From Pseudomonadota bacterium (GTDB lineage: Bacteria > Pseudomonadota > Alphaproteobacteria > Micavibrionales > UBA2020), in contig JAJZTA010000004.1 in NCBI GenBank assembly GCA_021849295.1, forward strand, positions 1 to 64,000: a DNA stretch of 64,000 nt. The letters run 5' to 3'. Below, piece after piece: positions 47,835 through 56,729 of this stretch. Position numbers and translations under genes: made by a program. Each line of letters opens with the position of its first letter. Position 1 is the first letter of the stretch. The notes beneath the pieces were generated by a model. The model was not told the origin of the DNA and made no database searches. It saw only the letters and a program-made list of their open reading frames with translations.

Positions 47835-47863
47835 ATCATGCAGAGCCCTTTTATATATGTCAA
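47835..47863 (-). promoter_or_regulatory. Probable promoter of pepA
   Basis: On the minus strand TTGACA (47858-47863), 17 nt, CATGAT (47835-47840), about 40 nt before the pepA start at 47790. Confidence 0.6.
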
Positions 47864-47952
47864 TATGCGTTTTGCGGCTGGCATACCGATTGCACCGTTT
47901 CCTTCACAAGAGGCCAAAAGGCCCGCAGGTGGATATAGGTTGGGAGTGGGAT

Positions 47953-48864
47953 ATGACGGCACTGGTACAACAAATTATCGAAAAATATCAAAGGTCTGCG
48001 CCTCAGCGGATCATTTCTGCCGTCGAAAACGCCGCCGCGCGCACGGGGGCAAGTTTTTCCCAGTTGATGGAAAATGCTGCCACCGAAAGCGGCTTCAACG
48101 CCACCGCCAAATCCGCCAGTTCCTCGGCCACAGGCCTCTTCCAGTTCATCGACAGCACATGGCTCGGCATGGTCAAGAAATATGGCGCACAATTCGGCCT
48201 CGGCAAATACGCCGCCCAAATCTCCATGAAAAACGGCAAGCCTTGCGTTGCCAACTGCCGGACGCGCGACGCGATCCTGAACCTGCGCAAGGACCCGAAC
48301 ATTTCCGCGCTGATGGCGGGCATGCTGAACACCGAAAACCGTCAATATCTCTCGGCACATACGCGCGGCTCCGTCGGCACGACGGAAATGTACCTCGCGC
48401 ACTTTCTCGGCGCTTCGGGCGCGGCGCAGTTTCTCAACGACCGCGCACAAAACGGCGGTGCCGCCGCCGCGAAACTCTTCCCCGAAGCCGCAGCCGCCAA
48501 CAAACATGTTTTTTACGATGCCAAGACCGGCGCCCCGCGCACGCTCGACCAGATTTACAACTTCTTCTCGCAAAAACTGACTGGCACGCAATTTGCAGAA
48601 AACAATAACGGAAGCCCTGCCGCGCCCCCGGCAGGCTCCGTGACTACGGCGCCTGCGCTCTCAGCGCAAGAAGCCCTCCCGCTCTCAGACAGCATGCCCC
48701 TCATGCAAAGCCTGATAGCGCAGGCGCTCCCCTCTTCTTCCGCGATGATGATGGGCGGCGGCTTTATCGCCGGACAGCCGCTTTCCGCCGACAGCATCTA
48801 CCTGCTCGCGCAAATGCAGCAAGGCATGAATGGCATGGGCGGTGCGGGAAATTACATCTTCTGA
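47953..48864 (+). CDS. Lytic transglycosylase-like protein (SLT domain), no signal peptide
   Basis: 303 residues from ATG 47953 (GGGAGTGG upstream); a much longer in-frame reading from 46405 lies antisense to pepA and is spurious. Residues 30-140 look like a goose-lysozyme/SLT domain: MENAATESGFNATAKS with the catalytic Glu45, then ATGLFQFIDSTWLGMVKKYG. No N-terminal signal is visible, so export by the flagellar route or by another system is possible. The C-terminal third is low-complexity Ala/Pro/Ser/Gly/Met and ends GGAGNYIF. Divergent from pepA; the 3' end overlaps the cytidine deaminase by 13 nt. Confidence 0.85.
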   Translation: MTALVQQIIEKYQRSAPQRIISAVENAAARTGASFSQLMENAATESGFNATAKSASSSATGLFQFIDSTWLGMVKKYGAQFGLGKYAAQISMKNGKPCVANCRTRDAILNLRKDPNISALMAGMLNTENRQYLSAHTRGSVGTTEMYLAHFLGASGAAQFLNDRAQNGGAAAAKLFPEAAAANKHVFYDAKTGAPRTLDQIYNFFSQKLTGTQFAENNNGSPAAPPAGSVTTAPALSAQEALPLSDSMPLMQSLIAQALPSSSAMMMGGGFIAGQPLSADSIYLLAQMQQGMNGMGGAGNYIF

Positions 48865-49871
48865 TTTTTAACGCGGTAAAACGTCTGCCCGCTGACTGGC
48901 GCGAGCGCGGCGGCGGACGCCAGCGTCTTTTTCACGGACAAGCCCCTGTCGCCCAGAAAGCGGACGGGGATTTTTTTGCTTTTGGCGAATTCGGAGAGCG
49001 TTTGCAACGCCGAGAGCGGCAGCGTGCCGACCGTTTTGGCGGGCAGCTTCTTCTCATCGCGGCCCTTGGTGTAAACCCATGCGGCTTCCACCTTTCGCGC
49101 ACCAAACGCCGCCGTGGCGACGGCGACCGCCGCCTGCGCCGCGTTGATGTCGACGAAGGCCGCCTCTTCGACGCGCGCGCCGGCGACGTAATAGCCGTTG
49201 TCCAGCTTCATCACCATGGCCTGCGAGGTTTTCGTCGCGTAATCGACCGACTGCAGGCTTTTGAGCCAGCTTTCGATCTGCTTTTCCGTCAGCGGACCTT
49301 TGCGCAGCAGTTTTTTCTGCACCGCCGCGGACGTGGGCGCTTTGTCCCTGCCGAGGTCTTTGGCGAAATCGGGGATGAACTGGCGGAAGGTGAAAAGCTC
49401 GGGCAAAAATTTGCCGACCGTCGTCGTTTCCACCGCGCCGTTGACCGACATGTAATGGATCTTGGCTTTTTCCTGCGCGAGACCCGCGATCTGCTGGCGG
49501 CACTTGCCGCAACAGCTGGCGAAGGCGTTGGCGGCGAAGCTTTTGTCGCCCGCTTTCACGGCACTGGGCGCGCCCATCACCCAGCCTTCGACGATCTCGG
49601 CGTTTTTGCCGAGCGCGGTGACGATGCCGGAGATTGCGCCTTCCTCGCCGTGGGTGGAGAGGCGGTGGTCCATGTTTTCGACGTTGACGCCCGCGAAGTA
49701 ATAATCCTCCGCGTCGCCGGCGCGGACGCGGAACACGGCGGACACGGCAAAGCCGCTTTCCGGCACATGCGGATTGTCGCGCAGATCGAGCAGCCATTGA
49801 TGCACTTCGGCTTCGGACAGCCGGCCTTTTCTGAAGTTATCGGGCGCTATGCTCCGTTTTGGGGCTTTCAT
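48852..49871 (-). CDS. cdd: Cytidine deaminase, two-domain form
   Basis: 339 residues. The first half has the deaminase zinc site: GVNVENMDHRLSTHGEEGAI (His74, catalytic Glu76) and SCCGKCRQQI (Cys121, Cys124). The second half repeats the fold (YYVAGARVEEAAFVDINAAQAAVAV) without the zinc ligands, like the E. coli-type dimeric enzyme with a broken C-terminal domain. Converts cytidine or deoxycytidine to uridine forms. Starts 4 nt inside the HAD gene end. Confidence 0.85.
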   Translation of the reverse strand: MKAPKRSIAPDNFRKGRLSEAEVHQWLLDLRDNPHVPESGFAVSAVFRVRAGDAEDYYFAGVNVENMDHRLSTHGEEGAISGIVTALGKNAEIVEGWVMGAPSAVKAGDKSFAANAFASCCGKCRQQIAGLAQEKAKIHYMSVNGAVETTTVGKFLPELFTFRQFIPDFAKDLGRDKAPTSAAVQKKLLRKGPLTEKQIESWLKSLQSVDYATKTSQAMVMKLDNGYYVAGARVEEAAFVDINAAQAAVAVATAAFGARKVEAAWVYTKGRDEKKLPAKTVGTLPLSALQTLSEFAKSKKIPVRFLGDRGLSVKKTLASAAALAPVSGQTFYRVKNQKM

Positions 49872-50632
49872 GCCGCTTTCCTCTTGAGAATCTTCTTCCT
49901 GATATGCGCGCTGATGCGGCTGCGGAGCACGCTCAGCTCGGACGGCGGCTTGTAGTTGGTGAGATAGCGCGCGGCCTCGAGCAGCGACGAGAATTTATAC
50001 ATCCGCTCGTCCGGAAGCGCCGCCGCAGTCTCGACCGCCCAGTTGTGCGCCTCGATCCAGATGGCGTGCATGCCCGCGGCGACAGAGGGCGTGACGTCTG
50101 ACTTCAAACTGTCGCCGATCATCACCGTTTCGCGCGGGCTGTAGCCCAGATCCTTCACGATGCCGGCAAAAACGTCCGTCCGCTTCTTTTCGACAACGAA
50201 CACGCCTGTGAGCTTCTTCTTGAACGGCAGGTGCGCGACGCGGTTTTCCTGCACTTCCTTGTCGCCCTGCGTGATGATGTAGACGGGGAACTTCGCCGTC
50301 AGCAGATCGACCGCCTCGATCGTGCCGGGCTTGACCTTGGCGACGGTGCTGAACACGTCTTCCGCGAAGCCGCGCACCGTTTCGATTTTTGCGGCGCCGG
50401 CCTTCGGCACATAGTGCAGCAAAACTTTTTCGAACACGTCGGGGTAACGCTCGCGGGAGTAGCCTTGCGTCTTGAACAGTTCCTTGTCCATCCGCGCCAG
50501 CGTCCGGCGCGCCTCCGCCAGCGGCACATCGTAGTGATGCAGGTAGCCAGACATCACCGCCGCCGCCTCTTCATAGAGGACGGTGTTGACGATTAGCGTG
50601 TCATCCATATCCAGAAAAATGGCTTTGATCAT
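49868..50632 (-). CDS. HAD-superfamily hydrolase
   Basis: 254 residues. Motif I IFLDMDDTLIVNT (Asp8, Asp10), motif II VYIITQGDKEVQ, motif III lysine near VVEKKRTDVF, motif IV ETVMIGDSLKSDVTPSVAAGMHAIW. The helical cap after motif I marks it as subfamily I, usually small-molecule phosphatases. Position directly upstream of cdd, overlapping by 4 nt, suggests a nucleotide or sugar-phosphate substrate, but this is inference. The gap 50633-50817 holds an AT-rich divergent promoter region (TATAAT on the minus strand at 50673-50678). Confidence 0.88.
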   Translation of the reverse strand: MIKAIFLDMDDTLIVNTVLYEEAAAVMSGYLHHYDVPLAEARRTLARMDKELFKTQGYSRERYPDVFEKVLLHYVPKAGAAKIETVRGFAEDVFSTVAKVKPGTIEAVDLLTAKFPVYIITQGDKEVQENRVAHLPFKKKLTGVFVVEKKRTDVFAGIVKDLGYSPRETVMIGDSLKSDVTPSVAAGMHAIWIEAHNWAVETAAALPDERMYKFSSLLEAARYLTNYKPPSELSVLRSRISAHIRKKILKRKAA

Positions 50633-50817
50633 GTCATAACTTATAGCAAGTCTTGCGCATTAAGAAAATACCATTATAAGAAATACAGCATAATTTTAAA
50701 CATAAGGCTGTAATAATCGCAATAGAAGGCTATTACTTTGTTTCATATTCGGTCTAAGCCCTTGCGTAGATCCTGATTTTATGGCCTTTATCGGGCACAA
50801 CAACGTTTATTGATTTT

Positions 50818-51249
50818 ATGTCTATTGTTTGCCAAGAAGTTACCGATCCTAAAGAGATGCAAGACTGCCTCGCCTTGCGGCACGCCGTGTTCGTCGGCGA
50901 GCAGAACGTCGAGCCGACGGTAGAACTGGACGGGCTGGATGCGGAATGCCGCCACTTCGCGCTCAAGGACGACGGCAGGATCATCGCCACCTGCCGCGTG
51001 CGCCGCCTCGGCAGCGCCGCCAAGATCGAACGCATGGTCGTCGCCAGGGACTCCCGCCGTCAGGGCATCGGCCTCGAGCTGATGAAATACGTCCTGCACG
51101 ACATCATGCACACGGGCGACTTTCAATTGCTGAAGCTGAGCGCGCAATCCGACGCCGTGCCGTTCTATGAGCGCCTGAACTTCCAGAAACGCGGCCCCGA
51201 ATATATCGAAGCCGGCATGCCGCACTACGAAATGATCAGAGAACTATAA
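50818..51249 (+). CDS. GNAT acetyltransferase, ElaA-like
   Basis: 143 residues. LALRHAVFVGEQNVEPTVELDGLD, then IERMVVARDSRRQGIGLELMKYVL (acetyl-CoA loop) and LKLSAQSDAVPFYERLNFQKRGPEYIEAGMPHYEM, the ElaA/YjcF arrangement. Acceptor unknown. No obvious Shine-Dalgarno precedes the ATG. Confidence 0.9.
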   Translation: MSIVCQEVTDPKEMQDCLALRHAVFVGEQNVEPTVELDGLDAECRHFALKDDGRIIATCRVRRLGSAAKIERMVVARDSRRQGIGLELMKYVLHDIMHTGDFQLLKLSAQSDAVPFYERLNFQKRGPEYIEAGMPHYEMIREL

Positions 51250-51295
51250 ATAAGAGACTGTTATTTATAGTTATTATTTCTATTTTTCATAGACA

Positions 51296-51324
51296 TTGAC
51301 ATTCCGCCGCCGCCTCTTTATAAG
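51296..51324 (+). promoter_or_regulatory. Promoter of the FAD oxidoreductase gene
   Basis: TTGACA (51296-51301), 17 nt, TATAAG (51319-51324). It excludes the ATG at 51296 as a start, leaving ATG 51356. Confidence 0.82.
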
Positions 51325-51355
51325 CTTTGTGTCCATAACAACAGAGTATAAGAGC

Positions 51356-52519
51356 ATGTGCGCAGATATCGTAGTCGTAGGCGGCGGGCCGGTCGGGCTC
51401 TGGACGGCCATTCAGGCCAAGAAGAACAATGCCGCGCTCGAGATCACCGTCTATGAACGCTACACCGAATACCAGCGCTCCCACGTGCTGCGGCTCGAAC
51501 ACGCCTCTCTCCTCCTCTGGTCGAAAATGAAGAACGACGCCGCCGAGACCGCCTTCCTCGAAGACGTCACCGGCAAGAGGAAACTCTCGCAGGTCTTCGC
51601 CAAATCCGCCACCGCAAGCGCGGTTTACATCGCCACCAACGATCTTGAAAACGCGCTGAAAGACTATGCCGCGAAGCTCGGCATTCATGTGATCTACAAG
51701 AAGATCGAAAGCCCCGACGAAGCGGAAGCCCTGCACCCCGAATGCCGCCTGTTCGTCGCCGCCGACGGCGCGCGCAGCAAAATGCGCGAGGACGTTTTCG
51801 GCAAGGACATTCTCGATGAAACCACGCTGCAGCATATCGTCGAGATGAAATACAAGGCCGACGGCAAAGCGGGCAAGCTCACCATGGCCGAAGCCCTCAA
51901 GACCGCCAAGCTGGTGGAAAGCCAGATTTTCGAATATGTCGGGCGCGAGAGAAACGGCGAAACGCCTGTCACGCTGCGCTTTTTCGTCGATAACGACACC
52001 TACGAAAAGATGCCCGAAGCGACGTTCAAAAAGCCGCTGGCGCATGACGACACGCATCTGCCCGCAACGCTCGCCGAAGACATCAAAACCTACATGGCCG
52101 TGCGCCGCGAGAAAGCGGGAGAACACTACCAGCAAGGCTCGGGCAAGCTCAGCAAGCTCACCCTCTCCGTCTACAAGGCCAAAAAATTCGCCGCCACGCG
52201 CGGGGGAAAGGCCTGGTTCCTCGCCGGCGACGCCGCTATGGGGCTGCCCTATTTCCGCTCACTCAACGCCGGCATGATCATCGGCTCGCAGCTCGGCGGC
52301 ATTCTCGCGCAAGGTCCGCTGTCGCGCACCGCCAAGGTCGGCGCCTACAATCTCCTCCAGCCCGCCGACACCATGATCGAGATCGCGGGCGCGAAAGCCA
52401 AAAACCAGGGCATCAAGGCGCTCGACGCCTTCCGCAAGCTCGACGCGAAGAACCCCTTGAGCCCGCTGAAATGGGGCAAGGCCGACAAAAAGAAATTTAA
52501 AAAACGCCACGACCCCTAA
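51356..52519 (+). CDS. FAD-dependent oxidoreductase/monooxygenase-like
   Basis: 387 residues. Rossmann start DIVVVGGGPVGLWTAIQAKKN, mid-sequence LFVAADGARSKMRED (the DG motif of flavin hydroxylases), and AWFLAGDAAMGLPYFRSLNAG (GD motif binding the FAD ribityl chain). This order is that of class A flavoprotein monooxygenases. No signal peptide. Substrate unknown. It stands alone, with lysS behind its own promoter. Confidence 0.85.
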   Translation: MCADIVVVGGGPVGLWTAIQAKKNNAALEITVYERYTEYQRSHVLRLEHASLLLWSKMKNDAAETAFLEDVTGKRKLSQVFAKSATASAVYIATNDLENALKDYAAKLGIHVIYKKIESPDEAEALHPECRLFVAADGARSKMREDVFGKDILDETTLQHIVEMKYKADGKAGKLTMAEALKTAKLVESQIFEYVGRERNGETPVTLRFFVDNDTYEKMPEATFKKPLAHDDTHLPATLAEDIKTYMAVRREKAGEHYQQGSGKLSKLTLSVYKAKKFAATRGGKAWFLAGDAAMGLPYFRSLNAGMIIGSQLGGILAQGPLSRTAKVGAYNLLQPADTMIEIAGAKAKNQGIKALDAFRKLDAKNPLSPLKWGKADKKKFKKRHDP

Positions 52520-52523
52520 ATAA

Positions 52524-52551
52524 TTGACATATTTGATATATCTTTTATATT
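52524..52551 (+). promoter_or_regulatory. Promoter of lysS
   Basis: TTGACA (52524-52529), 16 nt, TATATT (52546-52551). A second possible -10 (CATAAT) follows at about 52573 after GCTATCCG, an octamer that also precedes the -10 of the ankyrin promoter at 37693. Confidence 0.65.
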
Positions 52552-52603
52552 GCGGGGGGATGCGCTATCCGCATAATAACTTACAAAAAATGGACGAGGA
52601 CCC

Positions 52604-54115
52604 ATGGCCAAGAACACACAGGCGCCCGCGCCGCAGACCGCCACCGACAGCAACCTGCTGATCGATTCCAAAATCGAGAACATGAAGCAGTTGCAGGCCC
52701 GCGGCGTCGATCCCTATCCGTATCATTTCGACGTGACGCACCATGCGGCGGAGCTGCAGGAGAAATATAAGGACATCGAAAACGGCGTTGAAACGGGCGA
52801 CCGCGTCACCGTCGCGGGGCGCATGATGTCGAACCGCAACAGCGGCATGTTCATCGACCTCAAAGACGGCTCGGGCAAAATCCAGATTTTCAGCCACAAG
52901 GACCATCTCTCAGCGGAAGAAATGGAAAAACTCTCCTTCTTCGACATCGGCGACATCATCGGCGTCACCGGCCTCATCCGCCGCACGCCGCGCGGCGAGC
53001 TCACCATCAACGCCGAAAAGATCACCCTGCTCACCAAGTCCGTGCGCCCGCTGCCGGAGAAATACCACGGTCTCCACGACGTCGAGTTGAAATACCGCAA
53101 GCGCTACGTCGACCTCATCATGAGCGACGAAAGCCGCGAGACCTTTAAAAAGCGCAGCCAGATCATCACCTTCATCCGCCAGACGCTGCTGAATGAAGAT
53201 TTCATGGAAGTCGAAACACCGATGCTGCACCCGATCGCGGGCGGCGCGAACGCCAAGCCCTTTCTCACCCACCACAACGCGCTCGACATGCAGCTTTATC
53301 TGCGCATCGCGCCGGAGCTTTATCTGAAGCGCCTCGTCGTCGGCGGCTTCGAGCGCGTGTTCGAGATCAACCGCTGCTTCAGGAACGAAGGCATCTCGGT
53401 CAAGCACAACCCCGAGTTCACTTCCGTCGAAATCTATCAGGCCTATGCCGACTACAACGACATGATGAGCCTGACCGAACGGCTGATAGAGGGCGCGGTG
53501 AAGGCGACCCACAACGGCGAAACCAAGATCAAATACGGCGAGAACGAGATCGACTTCAAGGCGCCGTGGCCGCGCAAAACCATGACCGGCCTGGTGAAGG
53601 ACAAAACCGGAATCGACTTCATGACGATCACCGACGCCGCCAAAGCCGCGGAAGCCGCCGAAAAATTCGGCGTCTCCGTCAAGCCCGGCTCCAACTGGGG
53701 CGAAGTGGTGGAGGCCGTGTTCGGCGAAAAGGTCGAGGAGACGCTCATCCAGCCCATCCACGTCACCGACATGCCCAAAGACATCTCGCCGCTCGCCAAG
53801 GCGCACCGCGACAACGACATCCTCACCGAACGCTTCGAGACCTACGTCAACGCGTGGGAAGTGGCCAACGCCTTCTCGGAACTCAACAGCCCCTTTGACC
53901 AGCTTGACCGCTTCAAAAAGCAGGTCGAGGCCCGCGAGGCCGGCAACGAGGAAGCGCAGATGCTCGATGAAGACTTCGTCGAGGCGCTGGAATACGGCCT
54001 GCCGCCGACGGGCGGCCTCGGCATCGGCATCGACCGCCTCGTCATGCTGCTGACAAACTCCGCCAGCATCCGCGACGTGATTGCGTTTCCGACATTAAGA
54101 ATGCATACGAAATAA
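52604..54115 (+). CDS. lysS: Lysyl-tRNA synthetase, class II
   Basis: 503 residues. N-terminal OB-fold anticodon-binding domain ([29 protein letters not shown]), motif 1 near [21 protein letters not shown], motif 2 [21 protein letters not shown], motif 3 [15 protein letters not shown]. Preceded by GAGGA and a promoter at 52524. Confidence 0.97.
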   Translation: MAKNTQAPAPQTATDSNLLIDSKIENMKQLQARGVDPYPYHFDVTHHAAELQEKYKDIENGVETGDRVTVAGRMMSNRNSGMFIDLKDGSGKIQIFSHKDHLSAEEMEKLSFFDIGDIIGVTGLIRRTPRGELTINAEKITLLTKSVRPLPEKYHGLHDVELKYRKRYVDLIMSDESRETFKKRSQIITFIRQTLLNEDFMEVETPMLHPIAGGANAKPFLTHHNALDMQLYLRIAPELYLKRLVVGGFERVFEINRCFRNEGISVKHNPEFTSVEIYQAYADYNDMMSLTERLIEGAVKATHNGETKIKYGENEIDFKAPWPRKTMTGLVKDKTGIDFMTITDAAKAAEAAEKFGVSVKPGSNWGEVVEAVFGEKVEETLIQPIHVTDMPKDISPLAKAHRDNDILTERFETYVNAWEVANAFSELNSPFDQLDRFKKQVEAREAGNEEAQMLDEDFVEALEYGLPPTGGLGIGIDRLVMLLTNSASIRDVIAFPTLRMHTK

Positions 54116-54130
54116 AAACGCTTAAAGCCG

Positions 54131-54655
54131 TTAATCAAACAAGTCTGTGGCGTCAATGCCCAGCAGACCGAGCAGCTTGTCCGTGGCCTTGAAAAACGGA
54201 TTGACCTCGAGTTGACCGCGCGTCACCCGCTCGTCGTGATCCCGCTGCTGCCTGTCTTTGGAAACGACCGCGTGCACTTCCGCCCTTAGTTTTTTATTAT
54301 CGCTGTCCGGATGCTCCCACATCTTCAGCCTTTTGATGATCGCGTCCGTATCGGGGTCGCGCCCGTCGAGCTGGATCAGGTCGTGCGCGTACATCACCAG
54401 CGCCTCACGCGCTTCGTGATCGGTAATTTTGTGAAAATAGGCTTCCGGCTCCGCGCTTTCTTTTTCAAGCGCGTTCGCCAGCCCGTCGCGCTGTTCCTGC
54501 GTCAGAGCATAGTCGTTGGAGAGGTTTTCAAAAACCTTGGAGAAATAATCGACTTCCTTCTCGTCGCAGCCGCCGTCTTCCCATGCGATGGAAAGCAGGC
54601 AGAGCCACATATAATACTGGCTGGGCGAAAGCGCGGGTTTCTCGGACATGGGCAC
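54131..54655 (-). CDS. TerB-like helical protein
   Basis: 174 residues, acidic and helical. YYMWLCLLSIAWEDGGCDEKEVDYFSKVFENL followed by ALVMYAHDLIQLDGRDPDTDAIIKRL looks like a TerB/TerB-like domain, whose paired helices carry acidic metal-binding residues. The assignment is by pattern only. It ends 16 nt from the convergent lysS stop. Confidence 0.55.
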   Translation of the reverse strand: MPMSEKPALSPSQYYMWLCLLSIAWEDGGCDEKEVDYFSKVFENLSNDYALTQEQRDGLANALEKESAEPEAYFHKITDHEAREALVMYAHDLIQLDGRDPDTDAIIKRLKMWEHPDSDNKKLRAEVHAVVSKDRQQRDHDERVTRGQLEVNPFFKATDKLLGLLGIDATDLFD

Positions 54656-54725
54656 CTCTCAAAGGCTCTGTTGCACACCAACAGAGCCTAACGAAAACAT
54701 TGCCTTCCTGTCCAGCTTTTAGGGC

Positions 54726-55070
54726 TTAATTCGTCGAGAAGGACTTGCCGCAGCCGCAACGGCCGGTTTCGTTGGGGTTTTTGAAGATGAAGCCGGATTC
54801 GAACTGGCCTTCGGCATAATCCATCTCCGTGCCGACGAGATAGAGCAGCGCGCGCTGGTCGACGAAGATCTTCACGCCCTTGTCTTCGACCACTTCTTCC
54901 ATCGGGTTTTGCTCTTCGGCATATTCCATGAAGTAGCTCATGCCCGAGCAACCGCCCGGCTGCACGCCGATGCGCAGGCCGATGACCTCCCGCCCTTCCG
55001 GCGCCTGCGCGATAAGGGCCTTCACTTGCGCCGCGGCGCTGTCCGTCAGTGTCAATACTTGTTGTGTCAT
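54726..55070 (-). CDS. sufA: Iron-sulphur assembly scaffold/carrier SufA (IscA-type)
   Basis: 114 residues. Three conserved cysteines: Cys41 in QPGGCSGMSY and Cys105 and Cys107 in GRCGCGKSF. A-type carriers take clusters from SufBCD to client proteins. Last gene of the suf operon, 22 nt after sufT. Confidence 0.95.
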   Translation of the reverse strand: MTQQVLTLTDSAAAQVKALIAQAPEGREVIGLRIGVQPGGCSGMSYFMEYAEEQNPMEEVVEDKGVKIFVDQRALLYLVGTEMDYAEGQFESGFIFKNPNETGRCGCGKSFSTN

Positions 55071-55092
55071 TTTCCGTTCTCCTTTTTCGAAT

Positions 55093-55497
55093 TCAAAACA
55101 TGTTCAGTTGCAATTTCGCCGTTTCCGCCATTTTGGAAGGGTCCCACGGCGGGTCCCAGATAATCTCCACCGTCACTTCGCCGACGTTTTCGATAGTCTT
55201 GATCGCGTCCGCGATCATCCCCGGCATTTCGCCCGCGACGGGGCAGCCGGGCGAAGTCAGCGTCATCTCGACGAAAACGCCGTTTTTGTCGTCGATATCG
55301 ACTTTGTAAATCAGCCCCAGTTCGTAAATATTGACGGGAATCTCCGGATCATACACCTCGCGCAAGGCTGCCTGCACCAGCGGCCAGAGCTTGTGCGCGC
55401 GGCTCGCCTCGGTATAGGGCGGCTGCTGGAGCTTCTCCATATCCTCGTCGCTATAGGCGTTGCGCAACATGTCTTCGTCTGCCACCTGTTTCATCAT
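55093..55497 (-). CDS. sufT: SUF accessory protein SufT (MIP18/DUF59)
   Basis: 134 residues. YDPEIPVNIYELGLIYKVDID, then LTSPGCPVAGEMPGMI with the reactive cysteine and IIWDPPWDPSKM, the MIP18 signature. Helps mature [4Fe-4S] proteins. The start overlaps the sufS stop by 4 nt. Confidence 0.93.
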   Translation of the reverse strand: MMKQVADEDMLRNAYSDEDMEKLQQPPYTEASRAHKLWPLVQAALREVYDPEIPVNIYELGLIYKVDIDDKNGVFVEMTLTSPGCPVAGEMPGMIADAIKTIENVGEVTVEIIWDPPWDPSKMAETAKLQLNMF

Positions 55498-56729
55498 GCG
55501 AACAGCCTTTTCGCCGTTTGCACGGCTTTGCCGAGCTTTTCCGCGTCTTCCATCGCGTTATAGAGCGCGAACGAGGCGCGCACCGTGCCCGTCACGCCGA
55601 GCGTCTTCATCAGCGGCTGGGCGCAATGATGGCCCGTGCGCACCGCGATGCCGAGCTGGTCAAACACCGTCGCCACGTCGTGCGGGTGGATTTTATCGAC
55701 CGAGAAGGAGATGATCGACGCGCGCTCCGGCGCGGTGGAATAAACCGTCACGCCGTCGATGCCGGCCAGCAGCTTTTCCGCCGCATGGAAAATCCCCATC
55801 TCCCGTGCGTGTACCGCCGCGCGGTCGATGCCGTTCAGATAATCGATCGCCGCGCCGAGGCCGATCGCTTCGACAATCGCGGGCGTGCCCGCCTCGAAGC
55901 GGATCGGCGGCTCTTTATAGGTGATGGCGTCGAAGGCCACATGCTCGATCATCTCGCCGCCGCCCTGATAGGGCGGCAGGGCGTCGAGTTCCGCATAACG
56001 GCCATAAAGCACGCCGATGCCCGTCGGGCCATAAAGCTTGTGCCCCGTGAAGACATAAAAATCACACCCCAGCGCCTGCACGTCCACATCAAAATGCACG
56101 ATCGCCTGGCTGCCGTCGATCAAAACCTTCGCGCCGACGGCGTGCGCCTTTTCCACTATTTTTGCGACATCGACAATCGTGCCGAGCACGTTGGACATCT
56201 GCGTGATGGCGACCATCTTCGTCTTCGGCCCGAGCAGCTTTTCAAAAGCCTCCATATCGAGCGAACGGTCCGCCTTTACCGGCACGATTTTCAATTCAAC
56301 GCCGCGCTGCTGTTTTAAAAAATACCATGGCACGATATTGGCGTGATGTTCCAGCTCGGAGATGATGATCTCGTCGCCTTCTTTCAGAGATTGCCCGAAG
56401 CAGGAGGCCACAAGGTTGATCGCCTCGGTGGCGTTGCGGGTGAAGACGATTTCCTTCTCCGAGCCTGCGTTGATGAACTTCGCGACTTTGCCGCGGGCGG
56501 CCTCGAAAGCCGCGCTGGTCTCGGCGCTGAAGCTGTAAACGCCGCGGTGGACGTTGGCGTAATGCTTTTGCATCACATGGTCCATCGCGTCGATGACGGC
56601 TTGCGGCTTTTGCGCCGAGGCGGCGCTGTCGAGATAAACGACCGGCTTGCCGTTGACGGTTTGCGCCAATGCGGGAAAGTCGCTCTTCAGATCGAGCGTT
56701 TGCGCGATTGTGTTCAATGCCTGAGCCAT
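55494..56729 (-). CDS. sufS: Cysteine desulphurase SufS
   Basis: 411 residues, fold-type I PLP enzyme providing sulphur for the clusters. PLP lysine in DFYVFTGHKLYGPTGIGVLYG, FTRNATEAINLVA, and the catalytic cysteine in AVRTGHHCAQPLMKTLG. The start overlaps sufD by 16 nt. Confidence 0.96.
   Translation of the reverse strand: MAQALNTIAQTLDLKSDFPALAQTVNGKPVVYLDSAASAQKPQAVIDAMDHVMQKHYANVHRGVYSFSAETSAAFEAARGKVAKFINAGSEKEIVFTRNATEAINLVASCFGQSLKEGDEIIISELEHHANIVPWYFLKQQRGVELKIVPVKADRSLDMEAFEKLLGPKTKMVAITQMSNVLGTIVDVAKIVEKAHAVGAKVLIDGSQAIVHFDVDVQALGCDFYVFTGHKLYGPTGIGVLYGRYAELDALPPYQGGGEMIEHVAFDAITYKEPPIRFEAGTPAIVEAIGLGAAIDYLNGIDRAAVHAREMGIFHAAEKLLAGIDGVTVYSTAPERASIISFSVDKIHPHDVATVFDQLGIAVRTGHHCAQPLMKTLGVTGTVRASFALYNAMEDAEKLGKAVQTAKRLFA

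Noticed and set aside
46405-47952. A long plus-strand frame running into the transglycosylase gene
   Set aside because: This part is antisense to pepA; the protein-like sequence begins only at the ATG at 47953 behind a ribosome site.
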